A stretch of DNA of 64,000 bases from Cyclobacteriaceae bacterium (GTDB lineage: Bacteria; Bacteroidota; Bacteroidia; Cytophagales; Cyclobacteriaceae), in assembly GCA_016787565.1 (NCBI GenBank), contig JAEUUG010000003.1, positions 434,001-498,000 of the forward strand. Direction: 5' to 3'. Position 1 is the stretch's first letter; each line of letters opens with the position of its first letter. A model generated the notes under the pieces. It saw only the letters and a program-made list of their open reading frames with translations. It was not told where the DNA came from and searched no databases. The position numbers and the translations under genes are program-made. Below are positions 28,765-38,174 of the stretch, in pieces.

Positions 28765-31443
28765 ATGAATCAATTCACGCTTAAGCTTAGCGGACTGGAG
28801 GCAGTTGAGATAACAAAGGAGTCGAACTTTGTCAATATTGGGGAACGCACGAACGTTACAGGATCAGCTCGTTTTCTCAAACTGATCAAGGAGGATAAAT
28901 TCGATGAAGCACTTGAGGTAGCCCTTGATCAGGTTCGGGGTGGTGCGCAGGTCATTGATGTTAACATGGATGAAGGGATGATCGATTCAGAAGCGGCTAT
29001 GGTCAGATTTCTGAATTTGATGGCTTCCGAACCAGAGATTGCGCGCGTGCCGGTGATGATCGATTCTTCCAAGTGGAATGTGATTGAAGCTGGATTAAAA
29101 TGTTTGCAAGGGAAGGGTATTGTCAACTCCATCAGTATGAAAGGTGGTGTAGAAGAATTTGTTCGCCAGGCAAAGCTGGTAAAAAGGTATGGTGCTGCTG
29201 TGGTGGTGATGGCATTTGATGAGCAGGGTCAGGCCGACACCTACGAACGGAGAATAGCAATCTGCAAACGCGCGTATGATATTTTGGTGAACGATGTAGG
29301 CTTCCTGCCACAGGATATTATTTTTGATCCCAATATTTTTCCTGTGGCAACAGGTATTGAGGAGCACCGGAATTATGCTCTTGATTTTTTTAAAGCAGCT
29401 AAATGGATACGGGAGAATCTTCCGCATGCACATGTGAGCGGTGGTGTGAGCAACGTTTCGTTCAGTTTCCGGGGGAACCAGAAAGTACGAGAGGCTATGC
29501 ATGCAGCTTTTCTTTATCATGCTGTTCAGCACGGTATGGATATGGGCATCGTTAATCCCACCATGTTAGAAGTGTACGATGCCATTCCGAAAGATTTGCT
29601 GGAACGGGTGGAGGATGTTTTACTGAACAGGCGTGATGATGCTACCGAGCGACTACTGGAGTTTGCCGAAACTGTAAAAGGTTCAGCCCGGAAGAAAGAG
29701 GTAGATGATGAATGGCGGAGCGGTTCTGTTGAAGAGCGATTAACGCATGCCTTGGTAAAAGGTATTATTGACTTTATTGACCAGGATACCGAGGAAGCCC
29801 GCCAAAAATATGGACGCCCCTTATTGGTGATTGAAGGTCCGCTGATGAGCGGCATGAATGTAGTGGGTGATTTGTTCGGTGCAGGGAAAATGTTTCTACC
29901 GCAGGTCGTTAAAAGTGCGCGTGTGATGAAAAAATCGGTTGCCTATCTGACACCGTATTTAGAGGAAGAAAAGAGACGTACCGGAGGAGTTGATAAACCC
30001 GCAGCAAAAATTCTGATGGCTACCGTGAAGGGCGATGTACACGATATCGGTAAAAATATTGTGGGTGTGGTGCTGGCCTGCAATAACTATGATGTAATTG
30101 ACCTGGGCGTAATGGTGCCGACAGAAAAAATTATTGAGGCAGCTATTCGGGAGAAGGTTGATGTAATCGGTTTGAGTGGTTTGATCACCCCTTCGCTAGA
30201 TGAGATGGTGCATGTGGCCAAGGAAATGCAGCATCAAAAGATGGATCTTCCCTTATTAATCGGAGGGGCCACAACCTCGCGAATTCATACAGCTGTAAAA
30301 ATTGATCCGGTGTATGACGGACCTGTTGTGCATGTTCTTGATGCATCCCGTTCGGTGCCGGTAGCGAGTGAACTGATTAGTCCGCAGACGCGTACAACGT
30401 TTCAACAAAAAATTAAGGACGAGTACAAGCAAATGCGTGCCGATCACGAAAGTAGAAAAGCCACTAAAAATTATATTTCACTGTCAGCTGCCCGTGCTAA
30501 TAGAGTTAAAATTGACTGGGCGGCCACATCTTTTGCGAAGCCTTCTTTTACGGGTCGAAAGGAATTTTTGGCCTATCCACTGGAGGAGATTCGAAAGTAT
30601 ATTGACTGGACACCATTCTTCCAGACCTGGATGCTGGCGGGAAGATATCCCGGAATTTTTAACGATCATGTTGTAGGGTCTGAGGCTAAGAAACTTTTTG
30701 ACGATGCCAATCGCATGCTGGATGAAATTATTAAAGGCAAAGGCCTGCAGGCAAATGGTGTAGTGGCATTTTATCCAGCCATGAATGACGGTGATGATGT
30801 TGATTTATTTTTGAATGAGGATACTGCACGACCCTTTGCTACTTTTCATTTTCTGCGGCAGCAGAATAAGAAGGCGCAGGATCTTCCTAACTTCTGTCTT
30901 GCGGATTTTGTCTCACCGGAAAAGGGAAAAGATTTTTTTGGGATGTTTGCCGTTACCGCGGGATTAGGAATCGAGAAACTGATTGCGCTGCATAAAGCTA
31001 ATCAGGATGATTATTCTGAAATCATGACAAAGGCGTTGGCCGATCGTTTAGCGGAAGCTTTTGCCGAACTATTGCATGAAAAAGTCAGGAGAGAGTTGTG
31101 GGGATATGCGCCAGACGAGAAACATTCTTGCGAAGAGTTAATAGACGAAAATTACCAGGGCATTCGTCCGGCACCCGGCTATCCGGCATGCCCGGATCAC
31201 ACTGAAAAGAAATTATTGTTTGAATTACTTCAAGCTGAAAAAATTGGAATCACGCTAACCGAATCCTACGCCATGTACCCGGCTGCTGCCGTGAGCGGAT
31301 TTTATTTTTCGCATCGGGACGCGAAGTATTTCGGATTAGGTAAAATAGAAAAGGATCAGGTGGCAGACTATGCCAAACGTAAAGAGATGCAAGTGGCAGA
31401 GATTGAAAAGTGGCTGGCACCGAATTTAAGCTACGACAGTTAA
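28765..31443 (+). CDS. metH: methionine synthase, folate-, cobalamin- and SAM-binding modules (split MetH, part 2)
   Basis: 892 residues covering the rest of MetH. The pterin-binding barrel has [13 protein letters not shown] and [13 protein letters not shown]. The cobalamin cap comes next. The B12 Rossmann domain has the DxHxxG motif as [16 protein letters not shown], with the lower axial histidine, plus [13 protein letters not shown] and [14 protein letters not shown]. The C-terminal activation domain shows [30 protein letters not shown] and [14 protein letters not shown], where SAM binds for reductive reactivation. It works with the homocysteine-binding protein from the gene before and takes methyl-tetrahydrofolate made by the MetF encoded after it. 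All three genes lie behind one SAM riboswitch. Confidence 0.94.
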   Translation: MNQFTLKLSGLEAVEITKESNFVNIGERTNVTGSARFLKLIKEDKFDEALEVALDQVRGGAQVIDVNMDEGMIDSEAAMVRFLNLMASEPEIARVPVMIDSSKWNVIEAGLKCLQGKGIVNSISMKGGVEEFVRQAKLVKRYGAAVVVMAFDEQGQADTYERRIAICKRAYDILVNDVGFLPQDIIFDPNIFPVATGIEEHRNYALDFFKAAKWIRENLPHAHVSGGVSNVSFSFRGNQKVREAMHAAFLYHAVQHGMDMGIVNPTMLEVYDAIPKDLLERVEDVLLNRRDDATERLLEFAETVKGSARKKEVDDEWRSGSVEERLTHALVKGIIDFIDQDTEEARQKYGRPLLVIEGPLMSGMNVVGDLFGAGKMFLPQVVKSARVMKKSVAYLTPYLEEEKRRTGGVDKPAAKILMATVKGDVHDIGKNIVGVVLACNNYDVIDLGVMVPTEKIIEAAIREKVDVIGLSGLITPSLDEMVHVAKEMQHQKMDLPLLIGGATTSRIHTAVKIDPVYDGPVVHVLDASRSVPVASELISPQTRTTFQQKIKDEYKQMRADHESRKATKNYISLSAARANRVKIDWAATSFAKPSFTGRKEFLAYPLEEIRKYIDWTPFFQTWMLAGRYPGIFNDHVVGSEAKKLFDDANRMLDEIIKGKGLQANGVVAFYPAMNDGDDVDLFLNEDTARPFATFHFLRQQNKKAQDLPNFCLADFVSPEKGKDFFGMFAVTAGLGIEKLIALHKANQDDYSEIMTKALADRLAEAFAELLHEKVRRELWGYAPDEKHSCEELIDENYQGIRPAPGYPACPDHTEKKLLFELLQAEKIGITLTESYAMYPAAAVSGFYFSHRDAKYFGLGKIEKDQVADYAKRKEMQVAEIEKWLAPNLSYDS

Positions 31444-31490
31444 GCGTACGAAGGGGCAAATACGAATCCATTAAAAATTGAAAGAGAACC

Positions 31491-32447
31491 ATGAAAGTTA
31501 CTGAGCATTTAAAGTTGGCGGGAGGCAAAACCTTATTTACCATTGAGATTCTTCCCCCGCTGAAAGGGGAGAACATCAAGGTCTTGTTTGATAACATTGA
31601 TCCGTTGATGGAGTTTAAACCACCGTTTATTGATGTCACCTACCACCGCGAGGAGTATGTGTACAAGAAGAAGGAAAATGGATTGTTGGAAAAGCGATCT
31701 ACCCGCAAACGTCCGGGAACGGTAGGTATTTGTGCTGCTATTCAAAATAAATATAAGGTTGATACGGTACCCCATATCATTTGTGGAGGCTTCAATAAAG
31801 AGGAAACAGAAAACGCACTGATCGACCTTCATTTTTTAGGAATCGATAATGTTTTGGCGTTGCAGGGCGATGCTATTAAAACGGAGTCTCGCTTCAATCC
31901 CGATCCGGAGGGTCATAAATATGCATCCGATTTGCTTCAGCAGGTAGTTGACATGAACAAGGGAATATACCTGGATGATGACATGCAAAGTGCTACGCCA
32001 ACGAATTTTTGTATCGGAGTGGCAGGGTACCCGGAAAAACATTTCTCGGCTCCGAATTTAAAGACTGACTTAAAGTACCTTAAACTCAAAGTGGATTTGG
32101 GCGCGGAGTACATCGTTACGCAAATGTTCTTTGACAACTTGAAGTATTTTGAATTCGTAGATAAATGCCGGGAGGCGGGAATTAACGTTCCGATTATTCC
32201 GGGTATAAAGCCGATTACCTCAAAAGGACAAACCACTATTTTGCCGAAGACTTTTCACATTGATCTTCCGGAGGAACTGGCCGATGAAGTAGAGAAGTGT
32301 AAAGACAATGCAGCCGTAAAAGAAGTGGGTATACAATGGTGTGTTCAGCAGTCAAAAGAGTTGATTAAAAAAGGAGTTCCCACCTTGCACTTTTATTCCA
32401 TGGGAAAATCCGATCCGATTTACCGGATTGCCCGTGAATTGTTTTAA
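31491..32447 (+). CDS. metF: 5,10-methylenetetrahydrofolate reductase
   Basis: 318 residues. Family motifs: TIEILPPLKGENI near the start, FIDVTYHREE, GFNKEETENAL, VLALQGD, IGVAGYPEKH, and VTQMFFDN followed by IPIIPGIKPIT (read as VPIIPGIKPIT). It reduces methylene-THF to methyl-THF with a flavin cofactor, feeding methionine synthase. It sits 47 bp after metH part 2 on the same strand and is the last gene of the riboswitch-led operon. In the visible N-terminus the EILPP variant replaces the more common EFFPP. Confidence 0.94.
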   Translation: MKVTEHLKLAGGKTLFTIEILPPLKGENIKVLFDNIDPLMEFKPPFIDVTYHREEYVYKKKENGLLEKRSTRKRPGTVGICAAIQNKYKVDTVPHIICGGFNKEETENALIDLHFLGIDNVLALQGDAIKTESRFNPDPEGHKYASDLLQQVVDMNKGIYLDDDMQSATPTNFCIGVAGYPEKHFSAPNLKTDLKYLKLKVDLGAEYIVTQMFFDNLKYFEFVDKCREAGINVPIIPGIKPITSKGQTTILPKTFHIDLPEELADEVEKCKDNAAVKEVGIQWCVQQSKELIKKGVPTLHFYSMGKSDPIYRIARELF

Positions 32448-32488
32448 CCTAGCAGCTACCGCAAACATCATTGTGAGCAAGGCCTCTG

Positions 32489-32532
32489 ACACCTTGGAGG
32501 AGTCTGAAGCCTAAAAGACCTTTTTTGAAATC
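32489..32532 (+). repeat. intergenic palindromic repeat, copy A
   Basis: A 44-bp element after metF. It matches the element at 34719-34762 in 38 of 44 ungapped positions by my count. It contains overlapping inverted repeats (ACACC-TT-GGAGG region) and ends in AAAAGACCTTTTTTG, so on the plus strand it may also end the metF transcript. Located between convergent genes. Confidence 0.65.
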
Positions 32533-32601
32533 ACTGCTGGCAGTAGTAGGAGTAGTTGGGCGTTTCTCTTCATGCCCTCGTTCTCACACTCACGCTGCTC
32601 C

Positions 32602-34578
32602 TCACTTAAATTTGTCAAACTTCACATTCTTTACACGGCCACTTGAAACCTTCATGCCCGTTACTACACCTTGTGGATTTTTGATGAACTCGATTCTTCC
32701 CATGTACCACGCATCTGCATTGAAAATTCCATCGGCAACCGGATGTATTTCGCAAGGTTCGTTCCGGATGTGAGTTGCTTTTAGCTTATCGCCCTCAAGA
32801 ACGACCGTGTATCGGGTTTCCAGTTCCGGACTGTAAAAGACACCGGTATAGTCTGATAACGTAATCGATTTTGGGTCAAATTCTTTGAGGCGTGGGGCCT
32901 TCATGACGTTGCCACCCGTGGTGAGTACAAATTCATTTACCTCATTGTTAGTGTTTTTGGTGAAGGCCATTTGGCCGTCAAACTGCGACACTTCGAATTC
33001 CGTTTCAGACTTTGCATTCATCGGAAACGGGGGCTGTCCTACAAGTTGAACCACGAGGTTCTCGCCCTCCATCCTTACTGTGACGACAAAACCGGGTTGA
33101 AGCTCGTATTGCCCGCAATAGGTCTTCAGAATTTCTGGATTGACCTGTACGTTGGGCTTGGCAACTTCCTCCTTTTTTGGCTCCTCCTTCAACGATCCCT
33201 TGAGGTAGATATCCGCGATTTTGTAGGCAAGTCTTCCCGGATCAAATGAACCGAGGTTACTGAGTACAGCGATAGAAATCTTCTGCTCCGGGAACCGGAT
33301 CAAAAAAGAACGGTAGCCGGCATCGCTTCCACCATGGGCAAATGCCATGACTCCTTTGTAAAAGCCCCCATCCTGACCGAAGGCATAACTTAAGGTGTCG
33401 CCTTTATTCAGAATGCCGCGCTCCTCCATCATTTTCATCACTTTGGCATTTCCGACTTTCATGGTGAGAAAATTATCTGACCATTTCAGAAGATCTTCTG
33501 CTGTGGTAAAGAGACTTGTTGCACCTGCATTCGCGTAACTCAAAACACTTTTCTTGATCTCTGAGTTTGTCACTTGGAAAGAGTATGCTCTGTTAGCGAC
33601 AATTTTCTCATGATCATCGTAGAATAATGTGTTGGCCATCTCCAATGGTTTGAAGATGTTTTCAGCAGTCCAGTCGGCAAAGCTTTTTCCTGTAACCCTG
33701 CTCACAATCTCGGCTGCCAGTGTATAGCCTGTGTTACAATAATTGAATTCATCGCCCGGCTTGTCGTTTAATTCTGTCTGATGTGAAATTAACCGCAGCA
33801 CCTGGTTCCGTGTAATAACGTCATCAAGTCTCCAGCCAGCCAGGGCAAGCAGGTTCCATTGGTCACGCAAGCCGCTGGTATGATGGATCAAATGACGGAT
33901 GGTTATCGTTTGCCCGAAGTCGTGCAATTCAGGGAGATACTTATGGATGTCGTCATCCAATGAAATCTTGTTCTGGTCAACAAGCATGGCAATGGAAAAC
34001 GCGGTAAACTGTTTTGACACGGAGGCAATGTGAAAAACGGTCTTGGGAGTGTTGGCAATATTATACTCAGGCTCGGCAAGGCCATAACCCTTACTAAACA
34101 GTATTTCAGATCCTTTACCTACCGCGATCGTTGCGCCTGGATAGCCAGGGAGGATAATTCCAGCTATAAGCTGGTCAATCATTTTTTCAGGTGTCGTGGC
34201 CTTTGGCTCCGAGTTCAGGAGTTCGATCGTATATTTTCCGGCAGGCTCTTCAGATGATAATGGCGTTACCTCTATTGAATAAATACCTCCAAGGGTGGAG
34301 GTCAGTGTAACCATCTCCGGACCTTGTCGACCATTTGGACTATCAAAAGTTTCCAGTTCCTTTCCTGTCCGATCCATAGTTTTAATCTGCAGATCAACGC
34401 CATCCTGAATCACCATCACCAAATTGAACTGATTGGCTTTAAGCTTGAGCGTGTACACATCCTTGCCGCCTGGGTTGATTTCGCGTTGGAGTTTTTTCTT
34501 TAACGCTAAGGGCTGCGCAGCCTGACCAAATACCATCTGTGATGACATGAGGAAAATAACAACGAGGAGTCTATTCAT
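32602..34578 (-). CDS. serine hydrolase, class C beta-lactamase family, with N-terminal PPC-like domain
   Basis: 658 residues with a signal peptide (VVIFLMSSQMVFGQA). Residues about 30-120 resemble a bacterial pre-peptidase (PPC-like) beta-sandwich (KDVYTLKLKANQF ... GIYSIEVTPL). The catalytic domain follows: nucleophile motif S186-V-S-K189, Y280-C-N as the YxN motif, and FAHGGSDAGYRS as the HxG-like third motif. A C-terminal part of about 170 residues with repeated beta strands (LKTYCGQYELQPGFVVTV, SDYTGVFYSPELETRYTVV) is usual in DUF3471/lipocalin-tailed members. The family includes D-amino peptidases and esterases; antibiotic resistance is not implied. Transcribed after the NSS transporter on the same strand but 211 bp apart. 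Confidence 0.85.
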   Translation of the reverse strand: MNRLLVVIFLMSSQMVFGQAAQPLALKKKLQREINPGGKDVYTLKLKANQFNLVMVIQDGVDLQIKTMDRTGKELETFDSPNGRQGPEMVTLTSTLGGIYSIEVTPLSSEEPAGKYTIELLNSEPKATTPEKMIDQLIAGIILPGYPGATIAVGKGSEILFSKGYGLAEPEYNIANTPKTVFHIASVSKQFTAFSIAMLVDQNKISLDDDIHKYLPELHDFGQTITIRHLIHHTSGLRDQWNLLALAGWRLDDVITRNQVLRLISHQTELNDKPGDEFNYCNTGYTLAAEIVSRVTGKSFADWTAENIFKPLEMANTLFYDDHEKIVANRAYSFQVTNSEIKKSVLSYANAGATSLFTTAEDLLKWSDNFLTMKVGNAKVMKMMEERGILNKGDTLSYAFGQDGGFYKGVMAFAHGGSDAGYRSFLIRFPEQKISIAVLSNLGSFDPGRLAYKIADIYLKGSLKEEPKKEEVAKPNVQVNPEILKTYCGQYELQPGFVVTVRMEGENLVVQLVGQPPFPMNAKSETEFEVSQFDGQMAFTKNTNNEVNEFVLTTGGNVMKAPRLKEFDPKSITLSDYTGVFYSPELETRYTVVLEGDKLKATHIRNEPCEIHPVADGIFNADAWYMGRIEFIKNPQGVVTGMKVSSGRVKNVKFDKFK

Positions 34579-34718
34579 AGATAGGTTAATATTACTGTGC
34601 TACGTTATACGACCAGAGGTTAGATTTCTATAAAGGATGAGATATGATTCCAAATAGTTTTACGGAGGATATATTTTAAAGTCTAAGTTGCCCAGGCAGT
34701 TCACTTTTCCCCGTGGCA

Positions 34719-34762
34719 ACACCTTGGAGGTGTCTGACACCTTAAAGACCTTCTTTGAAGTC
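34719..34762 (+). repeat. intergenic palindromic repeat, copy B
   Basis: Second copy of the element at 32489-32532, same orientation. Here the palindromes are perfect: ACACCT-TGG-AGGTGT (34719-34733), GGTGTC-T-GACACC overlapping it, and AAAGA-CCT-TCTTT. It lies in the 211-bp space between the minus-strand hydrolase and transporter genes and could act as terminator of the transporter transcript on the minus strand. Confidence 0.65.
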
Positions 34763-34789
34763 AATCTGCAATTTTGAGATGGCTTCTAA

Positions 34790-36175
34790 TCAGAATACTT
34801 TTTCTATTCCAAAAAACTTATCAATAATAACCAGTACGGAGAGTATGCTGAGTAATATTGGTCCGATGTATTGAATCGCAAAACTGATGTAGCGTTGCGT
34901 TAATGAACCCATATAAGTATCGTCTCCTATTTTGAGTTCAGTATTCATATTTTCTATTTTCCACCGATAGGTAATAAAAATGCACATCAGGCAGCCGCCA
35001 ACCGTCAGGCTGATGTCACACATATCCGAAACAAACGTTAAAAAGTCGCGCCCCTGGTAAAACGGTAGCTTGTTAAGAAATTCAAATCCTGCCATTCCCT
35101 GACTAACCATACTGGGCAAGCCCAGAATAAATACAAGAAGGGCCAATGCCCACACCACAGGTTTACGTGGAAATTTTTTCTGATCCACCAGAAAGGCCGC
35201 AGGAACTTCCAGCAGCGATACCGTTGATGTTAATGCAGCAAAGCACAGCAATAAAAAAAACGATCCGCCTACAATCCGCCCAAGTATTGGTCCCATGTCG
35301 TGAAAAATCTGTGGCAGAATCATGAACACAAGGGGAGGACCCTCGGTTGGCGACTGACCCGCAGAAAATACCAATGGAAAGATCATGAGCCCGGAAAGGA
35401 ATGCCACCATCGTATCGGCTGCTGAAATGATGGCCGCGGAAGAAACAATCTTTTGATCTTTCTTCACATACGAGCCATAGGTGATCAAAGCACCCATACC
35501 CAACGAGAGTGAAAAGAAAGCTTGCCGCAACGCATCAAAGATGGTTTGTGCTTTTATTTCACTCAGATCTGGAATCAGGTAGAACTTAACACCGGCCATC
35601 GCATTGGGAAGGGTTAAGCTATACACAATGAGGCAAATTAAGATCACATAGAGTGATGGCATCATGATTTTATTGGCGGCTTCAATTCCCTTTTGAACGC
35701 CTTGCGAAACGATAACTGCAGTAATGACCATGAAGCCCAGCGAAAACCAAAGGTTATCACTGACATCATTTACATACGATCCAAAAAATGCCCCGAAATC
35801 CTGATGGTTTAATAAATCGCCAAAGGATATTTCCAGGAAATACCCGAAAGCCCAGCCGGCCACAACATTGTAGAATGAAAGAATAAATATTCCGGCAAGG
35901 ATCCCAAAAATCCCGAGAAATCCCCATCGCTTTCCACCCAGCGTCCTGTACGAACCATACGCATCACTTCCAACCTTTCGCCCAATGGCTATTTCTCCCA
36001 CCATCACCGGAAAACAGAGAAGAAAGATGAAGACCATGTATATAAACAAAAAAGCAGCACCACCATTTTGTCCGGCCAGGTAGGGGAACCTCCAGATATT
36101 ACCAAGCCCTACAGCAGAACCTGCTGCAGCCAGAATAAAACCTAATCGACCTGAAAAATTTCCCCTGTTAGACAT
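34790..36175 (-). CDS. sodium-dependent neurotransmitter-symporter family (NSS/SNF) transporter
   Basis: The start at 36175 gives 461 residues beginning MSNRGNFSGRLGFILAAAGS; a start nine codons earlier would only add a poor extension. The unwound helix 1 signature AAAGSAVGLGNIWRFPYLAGQNGGAAF, read in parts as GSAVGLGNIWRFPYL and QNGGAAFLF, binds substrate and sodium. About 11-12 membrane helices are evident, and the SFFFLLCFAALTSTVSLLEV part of helix 8 is present. These LeuT-fold symporters take up amino acids or related amines with sodium. Substrate not readable. Stands alone, divergent from the 482-residue protein. Confidence 0.92.
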   Translation of the reverse strand: MSNRGNFSGRLGFILAAAGSAVGLGNIWRFPYLAGQNGGAAFLFIYMVFIFLLCFPVMVGEIAIGRKVGSDAYGSYRTLGGKRWGFLGIFGILAGIFILSFYNVVAGWAFGYFLEISFGDLLNHQDFGAFFGSYVNDVSDNLWFSLGFMVITAVIVSQGVQKGIEAANKIMMPSLYVILICLIVYSLTLPNAMAGVKFYLIPDLSEIKAQTIFDALRQAFFSLSLGMGALITYGSYVKKDQKIVSSAAIISAADTMVAFLSGLMIFPLVFSAGQSPTEGPPLVFMILPQIFHDMGPILGRIVGGSFFLLLCFAALTSTVSLLEVPAAFLVDQKKFPRKPVVWALALLVFILGLPSMVSQGMAGFEFLNKLPFYQGRDFLTFVSDMCDISLTVGGCLMCIFITYRWKIENMNTELKIGDDTYMGSLTQRYISFAIQYIGPILLSILSVLVIIDKFFGIEKVF

Positions 36176-36288
36176 GCGTTGGTGGTTGAAATAGATCGAC
36201 AAAATAGACCTTAAACCTTAATTCTCAAAAATTGGTTAGAATAACGTTGAATTACATAAATTGACATCTTGAAAAGTGAAGTACGATC

Positions 36289-37737
36289 ATGGAAGAATTC
36301 AGGAAACTAACTACCCAGGAAAAAGCGCTTCAAATTAATCTTAGCAGGGCTATTTATGGCTCCTTCGCGGAGATTGGAGCCGGGCAGGAGGTGGCTGCAA
36401 ATTTTTTTAAAGTAGGAGGCGCATCCGGAACGGTGGCCAAAACCATGTCCGCTTACGACATGAAATTCAGTGATGCCATCTACGGGCAGTGCGACCGTTA
36501 TGTGTGTGAGGATCGCCTGATGCGGATGCTGGATCACGAGTACGTTTTATTGCCAGAGCGCTTGCCCCATCGCATTGAAACAACCCGATTTTTCGCTTTC
36601 GCGGATACGGTGGAAGTATTGAATTTTGAACGCACCAATCAGGGCCATGGGTGGATTGGTCTTAGGTTTCAACTGCGTCCGCAGAGTGAGCCCAACGACT
36701 GCATTCTTCACGTGAAGATGCACGATAATGACCCGCTTCAGCAGCAATATGCTCTGGGTATTGTTGGTGTGAACATGCTGTACTCGTGTATGTTCATGAG
36801 CGATACGGAAGCTATACTGATGTCGTTGATGGATGGATTGACCACACGCAGAATTGAAATCGACATGTTTCAGCTATCCGGCCCGGATTTTAAACATGTT
36901 GATAACCGGTTGATGGCACTGAAACTCGTGAAGAATGGTTTAACAAAAGCGGCCATGTTTGGTCCGGATGGAAAAGTTATGCAACCATCCGATGAACTCT
37001 ATAAAAAAAATGTATTGGTGTTACGCGGACGCTTTCGCCCGGTAACGCATGTTAATGTCGATATGATGCTTACCTCGCGCAGGCACTTTAAGCATGAGCC
37101 CGATGTTGATCGTTCAAAGATTGTGGTGCTTACTGAGCTAACACTTAACGACCTCAGTGCCGATGGTAAGATTGATGAAAAAGATTTTTTACACCGGGCT
37201 GATATTATTTGCTCTCTTGGACAGAATGTTTTGATATCGAATTACTTTGAGTACTACAGGCTGGTCGATTATCTGTCGAAAATTACGCGAGGAAAGAAGA
37301 TCGGCATCATCATGGGGATTTATGCCTTGCAAAAAGTCTTTGATGAAAAGACATACGTGAATATTCGAGGAGGTATTATGGAATGTTTTGCTTCACTCTT
37401 TGGTTCGAATGTAAAACTGTACATCTATCCAGCCTGGAAGATGAATGGGGGCGAGGGTTTATTTTCGCTGAAAGATTTTGAAACGGAGTTGCCTCCGAAC
37501 CTTAAAAATCTATTTCGGTACCTGATGGATAACAACAAGCTGGAAGATATTACCGATGCCAAAATCAATAACCTGCATATTATTTCAGACAATGTGCTGG
37601 CCATGATCCGGAAAGGTGAGTCTGGATGGGAAAAATTTGTTCCACACAAAGTTGAAGAAGCTATTAAGGAACAAGGCTTGTTTGACTATCCCTATACCAA
37701 AGAAATCAAGCAGGTCAGTGTTGCCACCAGCAGTTGA
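36289..37737 (+). CDS. conserved protein of unknown function (482 residues, cytosolic)
   Basis: I do not recognise a characterised family. The protein has no signal peptide or membrane segment. Striking, probably conserved stretches are IYGSFAEIGAGQEVAANFF near the start, AKTMSAYDMKFSDAIYG, LGIVGVNMLYSCMF, GLTTRRIEIDMFQLSGPDF, HRADIICSLGQNVLISNY and FEYYRLVDYLS, and near the end NIRGGIMECFASLFG and KLYIYPAWK. Similar proteins may carry a label linked to NAD metabolism (nicotinate-nucleotide adenylyltransferase), but I see no HxGH nucleotidyltransferase motif, so I do not adopt it. A DoxX-type membrane protein begins 12 bp after its stop on the same strand, suggesting cotranscription. Confidence 0.8.
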   Translation: MEEFRKLTTQEKALQINLSRAIYGSFAEIGAGQEVAANFFKVGGASGTVAKTMSAYDMKFSDAIYGQCDRYVCEDRLMRMLDHEYVLLPERLPHRIETTRFFAFADTVEVLNFERTNQGHGWIGLRFQLRPQSEPNDCILHVKMHDNDPLQQQYALGIVGVNMLYSCMFMSDTEAILMSLMDGLTTRRIEIDMFQLSGPDFKHVDNRLMALKLVKNGLTKAAMFGPDGKVMQPSDELYKKNVLVLRGRFRPVTHVNVDMMLTSRRHFKHEPDVDRSKIVVLTELTLNDLSADGKIDEKDFLHRADIICSLGQNVLISNYFEYYRLVDYLSKITRGKKIGIIMGIYALQKVFDEKTYVNIRGGIMECFASLFGSNVKLYIYPAWKMNGGEGLFSLKDFETELPPNLKNLFRYLMDNNKLEDITDAKINNLHIISDNVLAMIRKGESGWEKFVPHKVEEAIKEQGLFDYPYTKEIKQVSVATSS

Positions 37738-37749
37738 TTGATAGCAGTA

Positions 37750-38160
37750 ATGTCACCCTTTCAAAAAAATGATATTGCCAAACTTCTGTTGCGCATCACC
37801 TGCGGAGGGATCTTACTTTTTCACGGCTCGCACAAGGTGTTCAATGGTCTACAGCATGTTAAAGATATGGTGACAGCCGTAGGCTTACCTGAGTTTATCG
37901 CCTATGGAAATTATGTTGGTGAATACTTCGCACCCATTTTGGTGATCATTGGTTTTAAAACGCGCATCGGTGCGTTAATCATTGCCTTTAACATGCTTTT
38001 GACCATCCTGATCGGGCACCGGGATATTATGTTTCAGCGAAATGATTTTGGTGGATGGATGATTGAAACAAACGTGTTGTATATGATGACAGCCCTTGTC
38101 ATCTTTTTTGCCGGGGCAGGCAAGTACAGTCTCTCGAAAGGTGAGGGTAAGTGGGATTAG
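37750..38160 (+). CDS. DoxX family membrane protein
   Basis: The ATG at 37750 gives 136 residues (MSPFQKNDIAKLLLRI); the TTG directly after the previous stop would add only four residues. Four membrane helices are seen, with the DoxX/DoxD hallmarks LLRITCGGILLFHGSHKV, GNYVGEYFAPILVIIGF, KTRIGALIIAFNMLLTIL and the final YMMTALVIFFAGAGKYSL. DoxX proteins are small quinone-linked or redox-associated membrane proteins, mostly of unclear role. It follows the 482-residue protein by 12 bp and ends convergently with the AGCS symporter. Confidence 0.88.
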   Translation: MSPFQKNDIAKLLLRITCGGILLFHGSHKVFNGLQHVKDMVTAVGLPEFIAYGNYVGEYFAPILVIIGFKTRIGALIIAFNMLLTILIGHRDIMFQRNDFGGWMIETNVLYMMTALVIFFAGAGKYSLSKGEGKWD

Positions 38161-38174
38161 GACGGAACTCGTAA

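Noticed and set aside
28729-28765. Possible frameshift splitting metH
   Set aside because: There is an in-frame stop, 35 bp of spacer and a new ATG, and the module boundary is exactly between domains; a natural split is more likely.
32602-34578. Antibiotic-resistance beta-lactamase
   Set aside because: Class C-like catalytic motifs are present, but the PPC-like and C-terminal domains are those of general serine hydrolases; resistance cannot be inferred.
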